From Alteromonas macleodii (GTDB lineage Bacteria; Pseudomonadota; Gammaproteobacteria; Enterobacterales; Alteromonadaceae), in contig NZ_LR812090.1 of assembly GCF_903772925.1 (NCBI RefSeq), forward strand, positions 1,570,333 through 1,634,332: 64,000 nt of DNA, read 5' to 3'. The notes beneath the pieces are model-generated. The model saw only the letters and a program-made list of their open reading frames with translations, was not told the origin of the DNA and searched no databases. Shown here piece after piece: positions 7,849 to 18,129 of the stretch. Both the position numbers and the translations under genes were made by a program. Numbering within the stretch: position 1 is the first letter of the stretch; every line of letters starts with the position of its first letter.

Positions 7849-8940
7849 TTACACGTTAAAGCGGAAGTGAATAACGTCACCATCTTTAACAATGTAGTCT
7901 TTACCTTCAAGACGCCATTTACCTGCATCTTTAGCACCTTGTTCGCCGTTAAACTCGACAAAGTGATCGTAGCTCACTATTTCGGCACGAATAAAGCCTT
8001 TCTCAAAGTCGGTGTGAATTTTACCCGCTGCTTGTGGAGCAGTTGAACCTTCAGGGAAAGTCCAAGCGCGCACTTCTTTAACACCTGCGGTAAAGTAAGT
8101 TTGAAGCGTTAGCAAGTTATAACCGGCACGAATTACGCGGTTAAGCCCCGGCTCTTCTAATCCCATATCTTGCATAAACTCTTCGCGCTCGTCATCTTCA
8201 AGCTCCGCGATATCAGACTCGATAGATGCGCAAACGGCTACTACAGTCGCATTCTCGCCAGATGCTATCTCTTTTACCTGGTCAAGGTACGGGTTGTTTT
8301 CAAAGCCGTCTTCATTTACGTTAGCAATGTACATAGTTGGCTTAAGAGTAAGCATGTTCATGTAGCTGATTGCCGCAAGTTCTTCTTTGCTAAGCTCAAG
8401 TGAACGAAGTAATAAGCCTTCATCTAGGTGCGGCTTAATCTTTTCAAGTACTTTCATTTCGTACTTAGCGTCAGCGTCGCCGCCTTTAGCGCGCTTTGCT
8501 ACACGGTGAAGTGCTTTTTCTGTGGTTTCTAGATCAGATAGCGCAAGCTCGGTATTAATAACATCGATGTCATCTTTAGGGCTAACGCGACCTGCAACGT
8601 GAACAATGTTTTCATCATCGAAGCAGCGTACTACGTGACCGATAGCGTCGGTTTCACGAATGTTCGCTAGGAATTTATTACCTAAGCCTTCACCTTTAGA
8701 TGCGCCTTCTACCAAACCCGCAATATCAACGAATTCCATAGTAGTAGGAATAACGCGCTGTGGATTTACGATTTCAGCCAACTTGTCCAAACGAAGATCT
8801 GGCACAGGTACTACGCCTGTGTTTGGCTCGATGGTACAGAAAGGGAAGTTGGCCGCTTCGATACCTGCTTTTGTTAATGCATTGAAAAGTGTTGATTTAC
8901 CTACGTTTGGTAGGCCAACAATACCGCATTTAAAACCCAT
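7849..8940 (-). CDS. ychF: Redox-regulated ATPase YchF (OLA1-type)
   Basis: A 363-residue P-loop protein of the Obg family. The G1 motif [11 protein letters not shown] (residues 8-18), the FPFCTIEPN switch region and a C-terminal TGS domain ([20 protein letters not shown]) are all present at the usual length. YchF binds ribosomes and hydrolyses ATP rather than GTP, and dampens the oxidative stress response. The start ATG is preceded by AAGGATCC. It lies downstream of pth, the common proteobacterial arrangement, and ends at a strong terminator. Confidence 0.96.
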   Translation of the reverse strand: MGFKCGIVGLPNVGKSTLFNALTKAGIEAANFPFCTIEPNTGVVPVPDLRLDKLAEIVNPQRVIPTTMEFVDIAGLVEGASKGEGLGNKFLANIRETDAIGHVVRCFDDENIVHVAGRVSPKDDIDVINTELALSDLETTEKALHRVAKRAKGGDADAKYEMKVLEKIKPHLDEGLLLRSLELSKEELAAISYMNMLTLKPTMYIANVNEDGFENNPYLDQVKEIASGENATVVAVCASIESDIAELEDDEREEFMQDMGLEEPGLNRVIRAGYNLLTLQTYFTAGVKEVRAWTFPEGSTAPQAAGKIHTDFEKGFIRAEIVSYDHFVEFNGEQGAKDAGKWRLEGKDYIVKDGDVIHFRFNV

Positions 8941-8981
8941 GGTATGGATCCTTAGTTTGGAAAAGTGAAAACTGGCTAGGT

Positions 8982-9563
8982 TTACCCTTTGTGAGAGTGC
9001 AACCTGTTCTGTGCTTGCTTAAGGTCTTCTTTCAGCAAAATTTCGGTACAGCGTACCGCTTCATCAACGGCGCTTTCAATAGCTGCCTTTTCATCCGCTG
9101 GTGGCTTACCAAGAACATGGCCGGTTACTCGGCTTTTATGACCTGGATGACCAATACCTATGCGCAAACGCAAAAAATTCTTGTTGTTACCCATTTTAGC
9201 CACAATGTCACGTACGCCGTTTTGACTAGAACTTCCACCCACTTTGTATTTTGCTACGCCGGGAGGCAAATCTAATTCGTCAAATGCTACTAATATTTGT
9301 TCTGGTTCTATGCGGTAAAAATTAGCCAGTGCTGCTACGGCTTGTCCACTTTTATTCATAAACGTAGTGGGGTAGAGCAAACGGACATCTTTGCCAGCAA
9401 TAGTAATGCGAGCAGTCTTACCGAAGAATTTGGTTTCTGGTTTTAGCGGGGCGTTATAGGTGTCGGCAAGTTGGTTGAGAAACCATTCACCGGCATTGTG
9501 TCGGGTATTTTCATATTCGGGGCCTGGATTACCCAGGCCCACGATTAGGCGGATATCAGCCAA
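8982..9563 (-). CDS. pth: Peptidyl-tRNA hydrolase
   Basis: A 193-residue enzyme that cleaves peptidyl-tRNA released from stalled ribosomes. Signature segments are [20 protein letters not shown] (containing the catalytic His and tRNA-binding Asn), [10 protein letters not shown] and [17 protein letters not shown]. The start is a TTG at 9563, 5 nt after the rplY stop, with GAGGAA in the end of rplY as the ribosome-binding site; the use of TTG suggests translation partly coupled to rplY. Length is typical. Confidence 0.96.
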   Translation of the reverse strand: MADIRLIVGLGNPGPEYENTRHNAGEWFLNQLADTYNAPLKPETKFFGKTARITIAGKDVRLLYPTTFMNKSGQAVAALANFYRIEPEQILVAFDELDLPPGVAKYKVGGSSSQNGVRDIVAKMGNNKNFLRLRIGIGHPGHKSRVTGHVLGKPPADEKAAIESAVDEAVRCTEILLKEDLKQAQNRLHSHKG

Positions 9564-9568
9564 GAGGA

Positions 9569-10201
9569 TTATTCCTCTGAAGCTTCTTCTTCGCCGTCTT
9601 CTTCTGCGTCAGCCGCTTTAGGAGCAGGCTTAACAGTCACAACTGCTAGGTCGTGAGCTTCGTCGTTCTTAGCAAGTTCTACTGAAGAAACGCCAGCTGG
9701 AAGTGTTAGGTCAGAAAGGTGTAGCGTTTGACCCATTTCAACAGCAGCCATATCTACTTCGATGAACTCTGGAAGGTTCTTAGGCAGACAAGTAACTTCA
9801 ATTTCAGTTACGTGGTGCTCAGCGATACCGCCAGCTTTAACAGCAGCAGACTTCTCTTCGTTTACGAAGTGAAGTGGTACGTTAGTGTGAACGTCTTCGC
9901 CAGCGATTACACGTTGGAAGTCAATGTGCATGATCTTTGGCTTGTACGGGTGACGCTGCATGTCTTTAACTAGAACTTCAACAACTTTACCGTCTAGGTT
10001 TAGTTCAAGAACGTGAGAGTAAAACGCTTCAAAGTCAGCAGAGTTGTTAACTTTGTTGTGATCTAGTGTGATAGAAACTGGTGCTTCTTCACCACCGTAG
10101 ATGATACCAGGAAGCTTATCTTCGCGACGTAGGCGGCGGCTCGCACCTTTCCCTAGGTCTGTACGAACAGAAGCATCTAGTTTGAAATTTGCTTCAGACA
10201 T
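9569..10201 (-). CDS. rplY: 50S ribosomal protein L25 (CTC-type, long form)
   Basis: A 210-residue protein of the L25/general stress CTC family that binds 5S rRNA. The N-terminal L25 domain ([25 protein letters not shown]) is followed by the CTC C-terminal domain and an acidic tail ([13 protein letters not shown]). It is therefore the two-domain form, not the 94-residue single-domain form of E. coli. The ATG is preceded by GGAGACAG. First gene of the rplY-pth-ychF unit. Confidence 0.95.
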   Translation of the reverse strand: MSEANFKLDASVRTDLGKGASRRLRREDKLPGIIYGGEEAPVSITLDHNKVNNSADFEAFYSHVLELNLDGKVVEVLVKDMQRHPYKPKIMHIDFQRVIAGEDVHTNVPLHFVNEEKSAAVKAGGIAEHHVTEIEVTCLPKNLPEFIEVDMAAVEMGQTLHLSDLTLPAGVSSVELAKNDEAHDLAVVTVKPAPKAADAEEDGEEEASEE

Positions 10202-10526
10202 TGTCTGTCTCCAAAAAATATAAGTCTAATGATGTGGATTTTTGCGACCAAAACCCACTGTAATTTGATGTTTGTCACGTTTGAAAATACATTCTTACGC
10301 ACAATAAATCATCAGCCCAAAATTCAAGGGCGGCGAATTCTAACACCACCCACTACAACATACAATTGCCAACACAGATAAAAATAGAAGCGGGTAAGTA
10401 TAAAATTGACGATACTAATAATAAAAACGCGCCGAGGCGCGCTTTTATTATAACAAGAACAGTAAAGACAGATTTCTAACCGTGCTATATTACAATAACA
10501 GGCTACTTGCCTCGCACAGAATACGG
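10202..10526. other. Intergenic region between a lipoprotein gene and rplY
   Basis: No gene is visible. It should hold the rplY promoter and, at 10424-10446, the terminator of the preceding lipoprotein gene. Nothing else could be supported. Confidence 0.6.
10424..10449 (-). terminator. Terminator downstream of the 151-residue lipoprotein gene
   Basis: A GC-rich stem (GCGCGCC/GGCGCG) flanked by AAAA and TTTT is followed on the minus strand by TTTTTAT. It separates the lipoprotein gene from rplY. Confidence 0.75.
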
Positions 10527-10982
10527 CTATTTCGTTTGCAGGTTATCAATGACCTTGCTGGTATCAAGAACTTTAACGCTTGATACTTGAAGTACAGTAC
10601 CAAATTGGGTGAACGTCATCATATCAGGCTTAGGTGTACCTTTGACTTCAACAACGAGGCCATTCTTTTGATAAGTTTCATCTAATCCATGTAGAGTGTA
10701 ACGATCGCCATTCTCTGCAATAAACGCATAAAAACCGCCCTCTAAGTCTTTATATATAATGCTGCCTTTCATAGATACTTCACCTTTCACGTTCTCTTCA
10801 ATAGCTTCAGCTTGTGTAACAGGCTCAGCAACCAGTTCTTTAGGCATAGACTCAACCTTTGTGTCCATTTGTTTTTCTTTATCTACCATGTTGATGTCCT
10901 TATTGGCTTCTTCTTGAGAGCAAGCTACAAGCGTAAGTACTGAAGTAAAAATAAGTACAAGTTTAAGGCGATGTGTTGTCAT
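10527..10982 (-). CDS. Predicted lipoprotein of unknown function
   Basis: A 151-residue protein with an N-terminal signal ending in the lipobox LVAC (Cys at residue 21), so it is probably anchored in the outer or inner membrane facing the periplasm. Residues 22-70 are charged and disordered-looking. Residues 70-145 form beta strands (SMKGSIIYKDLEGGFYAFI, LVVEVKGTPKPDMMTF) compatible with a small OB-like barrel, but no family was recognised. GAGGA lies upstream of the ATG at a suitable distance. Transcribed alone. Confidence 0.75.
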   Translation of the reverse strand: MTTHRLKLVLIFTSVLTLVACSQEEANKDINMVDKEKQMDTKVESMPKELVAEPVTQAEAIEENVKGEVSMKGSIIYKDLEGGFYAFIAENGDRYTLHGLDETYQKNGLVVEVKGTPKPDMMTFTQFGTVLQVSSVKVLDTSKVIDNLQTK

Positions 10983-11604
10983 TCTTATATTCCTCTATTA
11001 GATAAGAGTAGGGCTTTATCGTTAGCGTTCAGCTAGCACCCAGTTAGAGTAAAGCGCACTGCAGTGCATAACTTTTGGGGTCTACCAAATAAATTTGTTC
11101 TTTGTTTTACAGTTTTCCATGGTGTTTAAGTAATTTCTACAAAAAACGCAGAAACCTATACATCTTTTTCACCTTTTAAAAAGTAGAGCTCATTTTTTTT
11201 TTGAACGAGAGAGATTTTTAATTTTTACAAAAACGAAGAATTTTTAAGGGATGATTATAAATGCTTTTATTTCACAGTAACTGGCGAAGAAAAAGTTTTA
11301 TAAATTTGCTTAAGCCGCTGTTCATAGGGCGATGGAAACAACTTTTTATACTAAGTGATGCAGCAAAAAAACATAGAACTTTCTTTATCGAAAAGGGAAG
11401 AATATGCTGAAATGGAATTTCGTCCTCCGCGCTTCCCCTATATTGTAAAGTGATTGGCATAGAGCCTGCTTCATAACCATTGACTTATGTAATGACAGCC
11501 CCGAGACCTACTTATCTAGTCAAAAGGCAATGTATTACGCAGCTAGCATAATCTCCATAACCTTATTTGGGGATTATCAAAAGCAACGTTTTTAAGGAGA
11601 GAAA
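10983..11604. other. 620-bp AT-rich non-coding region
   Basis: Both strands were read and no convincing gene was found; a 62-codon frame at 11272-11460 on the minus strand lacks a ribosome-binding site and family features. The middle (11110-11270) is strongly AT-rich with A and T tracts. It should contain the promoters of the two divergent lipoprotein genes. A small RNA is possible but no terminator-like hairpin supports one. Confidence 0.5.
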
Positions 11605-11913
11605 ATGAAGCACTTAACTAAAATTTTTGCAGTATCGAGTTTGGCACTAGCGGCAAGTGCGTGCGACGTGAACAAAACTGAAGATGGCGAAATGCCCGAT
11701 GTTGACGTTGAATCTGGCGAGCTTCCTGAATATGAAGTAAAGAAAACCGATGATGGACAAATGCCAGACGTTGATGTTGAAGGTGGCGAAATGCCTGAGT
11801 ATGACGTCGATACGATGGACGTTGACGTAAAAACAAAGACTAAAGAAGTTGAAGTACCTGTTGTTGACGTAGATATGCCAGAAGACGACGAAGAAGACGA
11901 AACGGGTAACTAA
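11605..11913 (+). CDS. Small acidic lipoprotein with tandem repeats
   Basis: A 102-residue protein with a signal peptide and lipobox (AASAC, Cys at residue 20). The mature part is extremely acidic and carries two adjacent 22-residue repeats (KTEDGEMPDVDVESGELPEY and KTDDGQMPDVDVEGGEMPEY cores), then a third partial set of VDV motifs and a poly-acidic tail. A strong ribosome-binding site, AAGGAGA, precedes the ATG. No family was recognised; the regular Asp/Glu spacing could bind cations such as Ca2+, which is inference only. Confidence 0.8.
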   Translation: MKHLTKIFAVSSLALAASACDVNKTEDGEMPDVDVESGELPEYEVKKTDDGQMPDVDVEGGEMPEYDVDTMDVDVKTKTKEVEVPVVDVDMPEDDEEDETGN

Positions 11914-11935
11914 ATAAAACTTCCCGTAAAAGAAG

Positions 11936-11980
11936 CGAGTGAAACAGTGCTATTTATCATCACTGTTTCACTCGTTTTTT
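11936..11980. terminator. Strong bidirectional terminator
   Basis: CGAGTGAAACAGTG and its complement form a perfect 14-bp stem around an 11-nt loop, followed by TTTTTT. It lies between the convergent acidic lipoprotein and prs genes. Confidence 0.9.
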
Positions 11981-11988
11981 AGATTGAA

Positions 11989-12936
11989 TTAGTATTCAAA
12001 CATTGCTGAAATCGATTCTTCGTTGCTAATGCGACGAATAGTTTCTGCAAGCATCTCAGATAAAGTAAGCTGTTTTACTTTTCCAATTTGCTTCATCTCT
12101 GCACTTAATGGGATAGAGTCGGTAACGATAATTTCGTCAATAACAGACTCTTTAAGATTGTTTGCAGCGTTACCTGAAAAGATAGCGTGAGTAGCGTAAG
12201 CATAAACACGGCGAGCACCATGTGCTTTAAGTGCTTCTGCTGCTTTTGCAAGCGTACCGCCTGTATCAATCATGTCATCAACGATGATACAGTCTCTATC
12301 TTTAACATCACCAATAATATTCATTACCTGAGCCACGTTCGCTTTAGGGCGACGTTTATCGATAATGGCAAGGTCGGTGTCGTTAAGTAGTTTCGCAGTA
12401 GCACGTGCACGAACAACACCGCCAATGTCAGGAGAAACGACAACAGGGTCGGCAAAGTCACGTCTTACCATGTCAGCAAGAAGGATAGGAGTACCGAATG
12501 CGTTATCCACCGGAACATCAAAGAAACCTTGAATCTGTTCGGCGTGTAGGTCGATGGTAAGTACGCGGTCAACACCAACGTTAGACAGGAAGTCAGCCAC
12601 TACTTTCGCAGTAATTGGCACCCTAGCTGAACGAACACGACGGTCTTGGCGTGCATAACCAAAGTAAGGAATTACTGCTGTAATACGACCAGCGGATGCG
12701 CGACGTAGTGCGTCGATCATCACAATAAGTTCCATAAGGTTATCGTTAGTAGGTGCACACGTAGACTGGATAATAAAAACGTCCGAGCCACGGACGTTTT
12801 CATGAATTTCTACGCTGATTTCACCGTCACTGAAACGGCCAACTTTGGCATTTCCAAGTTTGGTGTAGAGGCGATCGGCAACTTTCTGGGCAAGTTCTGG
12901 TACGGCATTACCTGCAAAGAGCTTCATATCTGGCAC
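11989..12936 (-). CDS. prs: Ribose-phosphate pyrophosphokinase
   Basis: A 315-residue enzyme that makes PRPP from ribose 5-phosphate and ATP for purine, pyrimidine, histidine and NAD synthesis. The sequence follows E. coli Prs closely: [11 protein letters not shown] start, [17 protein letters not shown], and the PRPP loop [11 protein letters not shown]. The start codon is GTG at 12936, as in E. coli, with AGGAACC upstream. It follows lolB, ispE and a tRNA-Gln gene on the same strand. Confidence 0.98.
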   Translation of the reverse strand: MPDMKLFAGNAVPELAQKVADRLYTKLGNAKVGRFSDGEISVEIHENVRGSDVFIIQSTCAPTNDNLMELIVMIDALRRASAGRITAVIPYFGYARQDRRVRSARVPITAKVVADFLSNVGVDRVLTIDLHAEQIQGFFDVPVDNAFGTPILLADMVRRDFADPVVVSPDIGGVVRARATAKLLNDTDLAIIDKRRPKANVAQVMNIIGDVKDRDCIIVDDMIDTGGTLAKAAEALKAHGARRVYAYATHAIFSGNAANNLKESVIDEIIVTDSIPLSAEMKQIGKVKQLTLSEMLAETIRRISNEESISAMFEY

Positions 12937-12969
12937 AAGTGGTTCCTCAGTGCGTTGATAAAAGAGGTT

Positions 12970-13045
12970 TGGCTGGGGTAGCAGGACTCGAACCTACGAA
13001 TGGCGGGATCAAAACCCGCTGCCTTACCAACTTGGCTATACCCCA
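12970..13045 (-). tRNA. tRNA-Gln(TTG), copy 4, between ispE and prs
   Basis: A 76-nt tRNA with anticodon TTG, nearly identical to the clustered copies but with changes in the T arm (GGTTCGAGTCCTGC context). It lies 33 nt after ispE and 33 nt before prs, so it is probably transcribed with them and released by processing. Confidence 0.96.
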
Positions 13046-13078
13046 ATTTTTAAGTTCTTGTCCGATGTGGCGTACACG

Positions 13079-13975
13079 CTATTTTTGTTGTTCTAATTTG
13101 TCTAATAGTGGTGAGCGATTCACACCTTTTGCGACAAAACTCTGCCAGGCTTCAGGCATTTTAGCCCTAACCTGTTCGGCTAAAGTGTAGTCAGAAAAAG
13201 TGGCAAATACGCAAGCACCTGTGCCCGTCATTCGCGACGGTGCGTAGTGTACCAACCACTGTAATAATTTTGCAACTTCAGGATAGCGATTCGCGACTAA
13301 TTGCTGACAATCATTCCAAGTTTTTTCAAATTTATAGTCTTCCCATCGTATCGCAGGTGTATTTCTGGGCAAATCGGGTGAAGTAAACACCTCAGCCGTA
13401 CTTACATGAACATTAGGGTTTGCGACAAGAAAATACATTTCTTTTTGTGGTGCAGGCGTTATTTCTTCACCCACACCTCCTGCAAATGCTGTAAGGCCTC
13501 GTACGAAGATAGGTACATCGGCACCTAAACTTAATCCTAACTCGGCTAGTTCGTTTTCGCTTAGCCCTGTATTCCATAAATGATTAAGCGCGACAAGGGT
13601 TGTTGCTGCATTCGATGAGCCACCCCCAATGCCGCCACCCATGGGTAGCCGTTTATCAATTGAAATAACAGCACCTTTATTGCACTTGGTTTTTGCTGCC
13701 AGCAATCGCGCGGCTTTTATGATTAAATTATCATCATCGGGTACACCATCTAGTGGCATTTCCATTCGGATATTTGAATTATCTATGCCTTCTTTGTTGG
13801 CAGTATCTATATCAAAGGCGAGGGCATCGCCGTAATCCAGCATTTGAAATAAACTTTGAAGCTGATGATAGCCGTTGTCGTATCGGCCTAAAATGTGTAA
13901 GAACAGGTTAAGTTTGGCGGGGGAAGGCCACCAATCTTTTTGCGTTGATTCAGATGCGTTCACTACAGAGTCCAC
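13079..13975 (-). CDS. ispE: 4-diphosphocytidyl-2-C-methyl-D-erythritol kinase
   Basis: A 298-residue GHMP kinase of the MEP isoprenoid pathway that phosphorylates CDP-methylerythritol. It shows the N-terminal PAKLNLFLHILGRYDNGYH motif, the ATP-binding loop PMGGGIGGGSSNAATTL, and the C-terminal MTGTGACVF loop. The GTG start at 13975 overlaps the end of lolB by 13 bp, indicating translational coupling. Order lolB-ispE-prs is the same as in E. coli. Confidence 0.96.
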   Translation of the reverse strand: MDSVVNASESTQKDWWPSPAKLNLFLHILGRYDNGYHQLQSLFQMLDYGDALAFDIDTANKEGIDNSNIRMEMPLDGVPDDDNLIIKAARLLAAKTKCNKGAVISIDKRLPMGGGIGGGSSNAATTLVALNHLWNTGLSENELAELGLSLGADVPIFVRGLTAFAGGVGEEITPAPQKEMYFLVANPNVHVSTAEVFTSPDLPRNTPAIRWEDYKFEKTWNDCQQLVANRYPEVAKLLQWLVHYAPSRMTGTGACVFATFSDYTLAEQVRAKMPEAWQSFVAKGVNRSPLLDKLEQQK

Positions 13976-14589
13976 TGATATATTTTAATTTTAAGCTGAG
14001 TTTTAGGCATATTTGGGGTTTCATCTTGGGTAAGCGTGATGCTGTGCGGTAGCCATACAGATGTTCCATCTTCTAAATCAACACTACCGTAGTTGCCGTA
14101 AGTCACCTGCCAATTACGGCAACCTTGGCAATAGCTTTCAAGGGTATTCACAAGCCCTTTTTCGGTTAAGGTGTATTTATCGCCTTCAAGGGGCAGACCT
14201 TTTACCCAAGACAGAAGAGGCTTTACCGGTATTACCATTTTGGTGATTTGATAAATAAGTGGTTCTGGTAAAGCATCTACATAGGTTTCGCCGTCAGCCT
14301 CTAATACTGACTGGTTTTTGTTCACGTTTAGATTAACTAGACTTACTCCTAAGAAATTAGTTAATCGAAAATCAAAATCACCGGAATCGTTTTTCCAGAC
14401 TAAATTAAGGCTGGCCGCTTCTTTTCCTTGGCGAAATGCAATTTTTCCGCGCATTTGCCACTGATGTACTTCAGCGACTTTTTCAAGTTGAGCCGTGAGG
14501 TTTACCGCGTTTTCTGGGCCTTTGGGAGCGGTTGTGCATGCGCTCAGTACGAAGCAGAGAAACAACAGTAGGGAAATAAAGCGAATCAT
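13963..14589 (-). CDS. lolB: Outer-membrane lipoprotein receptor LolB
   Basis: A 208-residue lipoprotein with signal peptide and lipobox LSAC (Cys at about residue 18). The segment HQWQMRGKIAFRQGKEAASLNLVWKN matches the first strands of the LolB barrel. LolB receives lipoproteins from periplasmic LolA and inserts them in the outer membrane. Conserved position between hemA (divergent) and ispE strongly supports the call. Confidence 0.93.
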   Translation of the reverse strand: MIRFISLLLFLCFVLSACTTAPKGPENAVNLTAQLEKVAEVHQWQMRGKIAFRQGKEAASLNLVWKNDSGDFDFRLTNFLGVSLVNLNVNKNQSVLEADGETYVDALPEPLIYQITKMVIPVKPLLSWVKGLPLEGDKYTLTEKGLVNTLESYCQGCRNWQVTYGNYGSVDLEDGTSVWLPHSITLTQDETPNMPKTQLKIKIYQWTL

Positions 14590-14720
14590 TAAGGCGCGTT
14601 ACCTGTATAAAAATAAAACACATTTAATTGTGACATTATGGGAACACAGTTTCACCAACACTTTCAATCATTTTGGGTTTTTCGTACAATGCCGCTCCGA
14701 CGTTGCCAGCACAGATTTTA

Positions 14721-15995
14721 ATGACTTTACTCGCCCTCGGTATTAACCACAAAACAGCACCAGTAGCACTTCGCGAAAAAGTGGCCTTTACACCAGATTC
14801 TCTGGTGGAAGCGCTTGCGAGTTTAAAAAAGCTGGAAGGCGTAGATGAGTCTGTCATTGTATCGACCTGTAACCGCACTGAGCTATACGTTAATACTCAA
14901 GACGACACCGGCCAAAAGCTTCTACAATGGTTAAGTGACTTCCATCACTTGGATGTAGAAGAGATTGCCAATAACAGCTATGTGCTCGCGCAGGATGAAG
15001 CGGTAAAGCACATTATGCGTGTAGCCAGCGGACTTGATTCACTGATTTTGGGAGAACCTCAAATCTTAGGTCAGGTGAAGCAGGCGTTTGGTGATGCAAA
15101 ACACTCAGGTATGGTGAGCAGCGAATTTGATAAGCTGTTTCAACACACATTTTCGGTGGCCAAGCGCGTTCGCAGTGAAACTGATATAGGGGCGAACGCG
15201 GTTAGCGTGGCCTATGCAGCAGTGCAACTTGCCAAGCATATCTTCGCTGAATTACCAAAGCGTTCAGTGCTACTAGTAGGCGCTGGTGAAACTATTGAAT
15301 TGGTTGCACAGCATTTGAAAGAGCAGGGCGTAAGCTGCTTAGCCGTTGCAAACAGAACGGTGGCCAGAGCAGAAGCCTTAGCCGAAACACTGGATGCAAG
15401 CGTGTTTACCTTGTCGCAAGTACCAGAGCACTTAAAAGATTTTGATATCGTGATAAGCTCTACAGCTAGCCAACTGCCCTTAATTGGCAAAGGCATGGTG
15501 GAAAAAGCGCTTAAACAGCGTAGAAACATGCCTATGTTTTTGGTCGACCTGGCAGTACCGCGAGATATAGAGTCAGAAGTAAACGAGCTAGGTGATGCCT
15601 ATCTTTATACTGTCGATGACTTACAGCACATTGTTCAAAAGAATTTAGAAAACCGCGAGCAGGCTGCAAAAGAAGCTGAAAAGCTTATCGACAAACAAGC
15701 TGGCGACTATATGACATGGAAACAGTCGCAGCAATCTATCGATTTAGTAAGACAGTATCGCCAGAAAGGCATGGCGCAGCGTGACGATATTGTGGAAAAA
15801 GCCAAAGCGCAATTAGCGGAAGGTAAAAATGCCGAAGCGGTATTAGAAGAAATGGCGTATAAACTAACCAATACGCTGTTGCATTCAACAACCCTAGCGT
15901 TACGCGAAGCTGCCATGCACGATGACCCGGCGTTAAGCCGTTGGATGGGACAGGCATTAGATTTATCTGACTTTTTGTCAGACAATAATAAATAA
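14721..15995 (+). CDS. hemA: Glutamyl-tRNA reductase
   Basis: A 424-residue enzyme making glutamate-1-semialdehyde from Glu-tRNA, the first step of C5 tetrapyrrole synthesis. The start was set at the ATG at 14721 because the protein then begins MTLLALGINHKTAPVALREK as in the family; the frame is open further upstream. The catalytic Cys lies in VSTCNRTELY, followed by GLDSLILGEPQILGQVK and a Rossmann NADPH fold (VLLVGAGETIEL). First gene of hemA-prfA-prmC. Confidence 0.97.
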   Translation: MTLLALGINHKTAPVALREKVAFTPDSLVEALASLKKLEGVDESVIVSTCNRTELYVNTQDDTGQKLLQWLSDFHHLDVEEIANNSYVLAQDEAVKHIMRVASGLDSLILGEPQILGQVKQAFGDAKHSGMVSSEFDKLFQHTFSVAKRVRSETDIGANAVSVAYAAVQLAKHIFAELPKRSVLLVGAGETIELVAQHLKEQGVSCLAVANRTVARAEALAETLDASVFTLSQVPEHLKDFDIVISSTASQLPLIGKGMVEKALKQRRNMPMFLVDLAVPRDIESEVNELGDAYLYTVDDLQHIVQKNLENREQAAKEAEKLIDKQAGDYMTWKQSQQSIDLVRQYRQKGMAQRDDIVEKAKAQLAEGKNAEAVLEEMAYKLTNTLLHSTTLALREAAMHDDPALSRWMGQALDLSDFLSDNNK

Positions 15996-16010
15996 GGTAA
16001 TAAAAAGCAT

Positions 16011-17096
16011 ATGAAAGAGTCGGTAGTTAGGAAACTCGAACACTTAGTCGAGCGTTTCGAAGAAGTTCAGGCGTTACTCGGCGACCCTGAAGTTATCGGC
16101 GATCAGGATAAGTTTCGCAACTTGTCAAAAGAGTTTAGTCAGCTAGAAGATGTAGTCGCTGGCTTTAATGCCTATCAGCAAGCACAAGAAAACTTAAGCT
16201 CAGCACAGGAAATGCTGAACGAAGACGATGCTGAAATGCGTGAAATGGCACAAGAAGAGATGAAAGAAGCTAAGGCTGAAATTGAGCGCCTTGAAACTGA
16301 GCTTCAGGTTTTACTTCTGCCTAAAGATCCAAACGATGATAACAACTGTTTCTTAGAAATTCGCGCAGGTGCGGGTGGCGACGAAGCGGCGATATTTGCA
16401 GGTGATTTATTCCGTATGTATAGCCGTTATGCAGAAAGCCGCGGTTGGCGTGTTGAGTTGGTGAATGCCAACGAAAGTGAACACGGTGGCTATAAAGAGG
16501 TGGTTGCTAACGTTAGTGGCGATGGCGTTTACGGCGTGCTCAAGTTCGAGTCGGGCGGTCACCGCGTACAGCGTGTACCAGAAACCGAATCACAAGGTCG
16601 TATTCACACCTCTGCATGTACTGTTGCTGTTTTGCCTGAAATCCCTGAGTCAGAAGCCATTGAAATCAACCCGGCTGAGCTTCGTATCGATACCTTCCGT
16701 GCATCGGGCGCGGGTGGTCAGCACGTTAACAAAACTGACTCTGCTATTCGTATTACTCACTTGCCAACAGGCTTGGTTGTAGAGTGTCAGGACGAGCGTT
16801 CTCAGCATAAAAACCGTGCTAAGGCTATGTCAGTACTTCAAGCGCGTTTAAATCAAATTGAAGAAGAAAAGCGCGCGGCAGAAGAAGCTTCTACCCGTAA
16901 AAGCTTAGTAGGTAGTGGTGACCGCTCAGAGCGTATTCGTACTTACAACTTCCCGCAAGGTCGCGTTACCGATCACCGTATCAACCTGACTATTTACCGC
17001 TTAGATGAAGTAGTAGAAGGGGATCTAAAACAGCTCGTCGATCCGATTTTGCAAGAACATCAGGCTGACTTGTTAGCCTCGCTTTCTGACGAATAA
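16011..17096 (+). CDS. prfA: Peptide chain release factor 1
   Basis: A 361-residue class I release factor for UAA and UAG. The GGQ motif sits in [19 protein letters not shown] (about residue 233), where Gln is methylated by PrmC, the product of the next gene. The PET-type tripeptide that reads the first stop bases in RF1 is visible as [14 protein letters not shown]. It starts 15 nt after hemA. Confidence 0.97.
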   Translation: MKESVVRKLEHLVERFEEVQALLGDPEVIGDQDKFRNLSKEFSQLEDVVAGFNAYQQAQENLSSAQEMLNEDDAEMREMAQEEMKEAKAEIERLETELQVLLLPKDPNDDNNCFLEIRAGAGGDEAAIFAGDLFRMYSRYAESRGWRVELVNANESEHGGYKEVVANVSGDGVYGVLKFESGGHRVQRVPETESQGRIHTSACTVAVLPEIPESEAIEINPAELRIDTFRASGAGGQHVNKTDSAIRITHLPTGLVVECQDERSQHKNRAKAMSVLQARLNQIEEEKRAAEEASTRKSLVGSGDRSERIRTYNFPQGRVTDHRINLTIYRLDEVVEGDLKQLVDPILQEHQADLLASLSDE

Positions 17097-17132
17097 TTTC
17101 GTATTACAGCAAAAATAGCGTTAAAAAAGATA

Positions 17133-17972
17133 ATGCGCATAGATAACGCCCTAGCATGGGCTGTTAAACAACTAGAGGGTGGCGAGTCACCCTCTGTTGA
17201 TGCCAAAGTTATATTGGCAAGTATTCTAGGCAAGTCTCAAACTTACCTTTTCACATGGCCAGATAAAACTTTGGATGACACTGAGCAGGTGCAATTTGAA
17301 GCTGCAGTGGCAAAAAGAAAACGGGGTGAGCCTGTTGCTTATATTATCGGCAAGCGCGATTTCTGGACCCTATCACTATTTACCTCGCCGGATACCTTAA
17401 TACCGCGTCCTGACACTGAAGTGCTGGTCGAGCAAGTGCTCAACTGGGCCAATGAACATCTATCTCATCCTCTATCAATCTGCGACTTAGGAACGGGCAC
17501 GGGCGCTATTGCTCTGGCGTTAGCAAGCGAATTACCTAAAGCATCAGTTACTGGTGTGGACTTCCAGCAGGGAGCGGTAAAACTTGCTACTCGTAATGCA
17601 CAAGCTAACAACTTACTTAATGCCCGCTTCGTGCAAAGTGACTGGTTTAGTGCACTCGATGGCCAGACCTTCGACATTATTGTTTCAAACCCGCCTTATA
17701 TCGAAGAAACCAGCCCATACCTTGATGAAGGCGACGTGCGTTTTGAACCGAAAACAGCGTTAACCTCGGGCCACGATGGCTTAGACGATATAAAGCACAT
17801 TATTAAGAATGCGCCTGCATACCTCAATAAAGGGGCTTTGTTAGCCTTCGAACACGGCTTCGATCAAGGAAGTGCGGTTAATACACTGCTCACTGATGCA
17901 GGCTTTGTTAAGGTTAAGACTGTCAAAGATTTCGGTAACAACGACCGCGTGACGCTAGGTCAGTGGCGCTAG
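17133..17972 (+). CDS. prmC: Release factor glutamine methyltransferase
   Basis: A 279-residue SAM-dependent N5-glutamine methyltransferase that modifies the GGQ glutamine of RF1 and RF2. The SAM loop ICDLGTGTGAIALALA and the catalytic NPPY motif (SNPPYIEE) are present, with PRPDTEVLVE before the SAM loop. It follows prfA by 36 bp in the same operon. Confidence 0.96.
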   Translation: MRIDNALAWAVKQLEGGESPSVDAKVILASILGKSQTYLFTWPDKTLDDTEQVQFEAAVAKRKRGEPVAYIIGKRDFWTLSLFTSPDTLIPRPDTEVLVEQVLNWANEHLSHPLSICDLGTGTGAIALALASELPKASVTGVDFQQGAVKLATRNAQANNLLNARFVQSDWFSALDGQTFDIIVSNPPYIEETSPYLDEGDVRFEPKTALTSGHDGLDDIKHIIKNAPAYLNKGALLAFEHGFDQGSAVNTLLTDAGFVKVKTVKDFGNNDRVTLGQWR

Positions 17973-18129
17973 CGCTTTCATTACTTTCATCACGCATAGA
18001 ATTGGCAGTAACCATTGCTGTTTAATTGCAAACTTGCTTATATCTGGTTTTGCATTAGTATTTGTTTAGCGTCAAAGAAAACTAAAAAGCGCCAAGTTAA
18101 ACAATCTCTTACAGGACAGGACGTACCAG

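Noticed and set aside
11272..11460. 62-codon open frame on the minus strand
   Set aside because: No ribosome-binding site, no recognisable domain, AT-rich region; probably chance.
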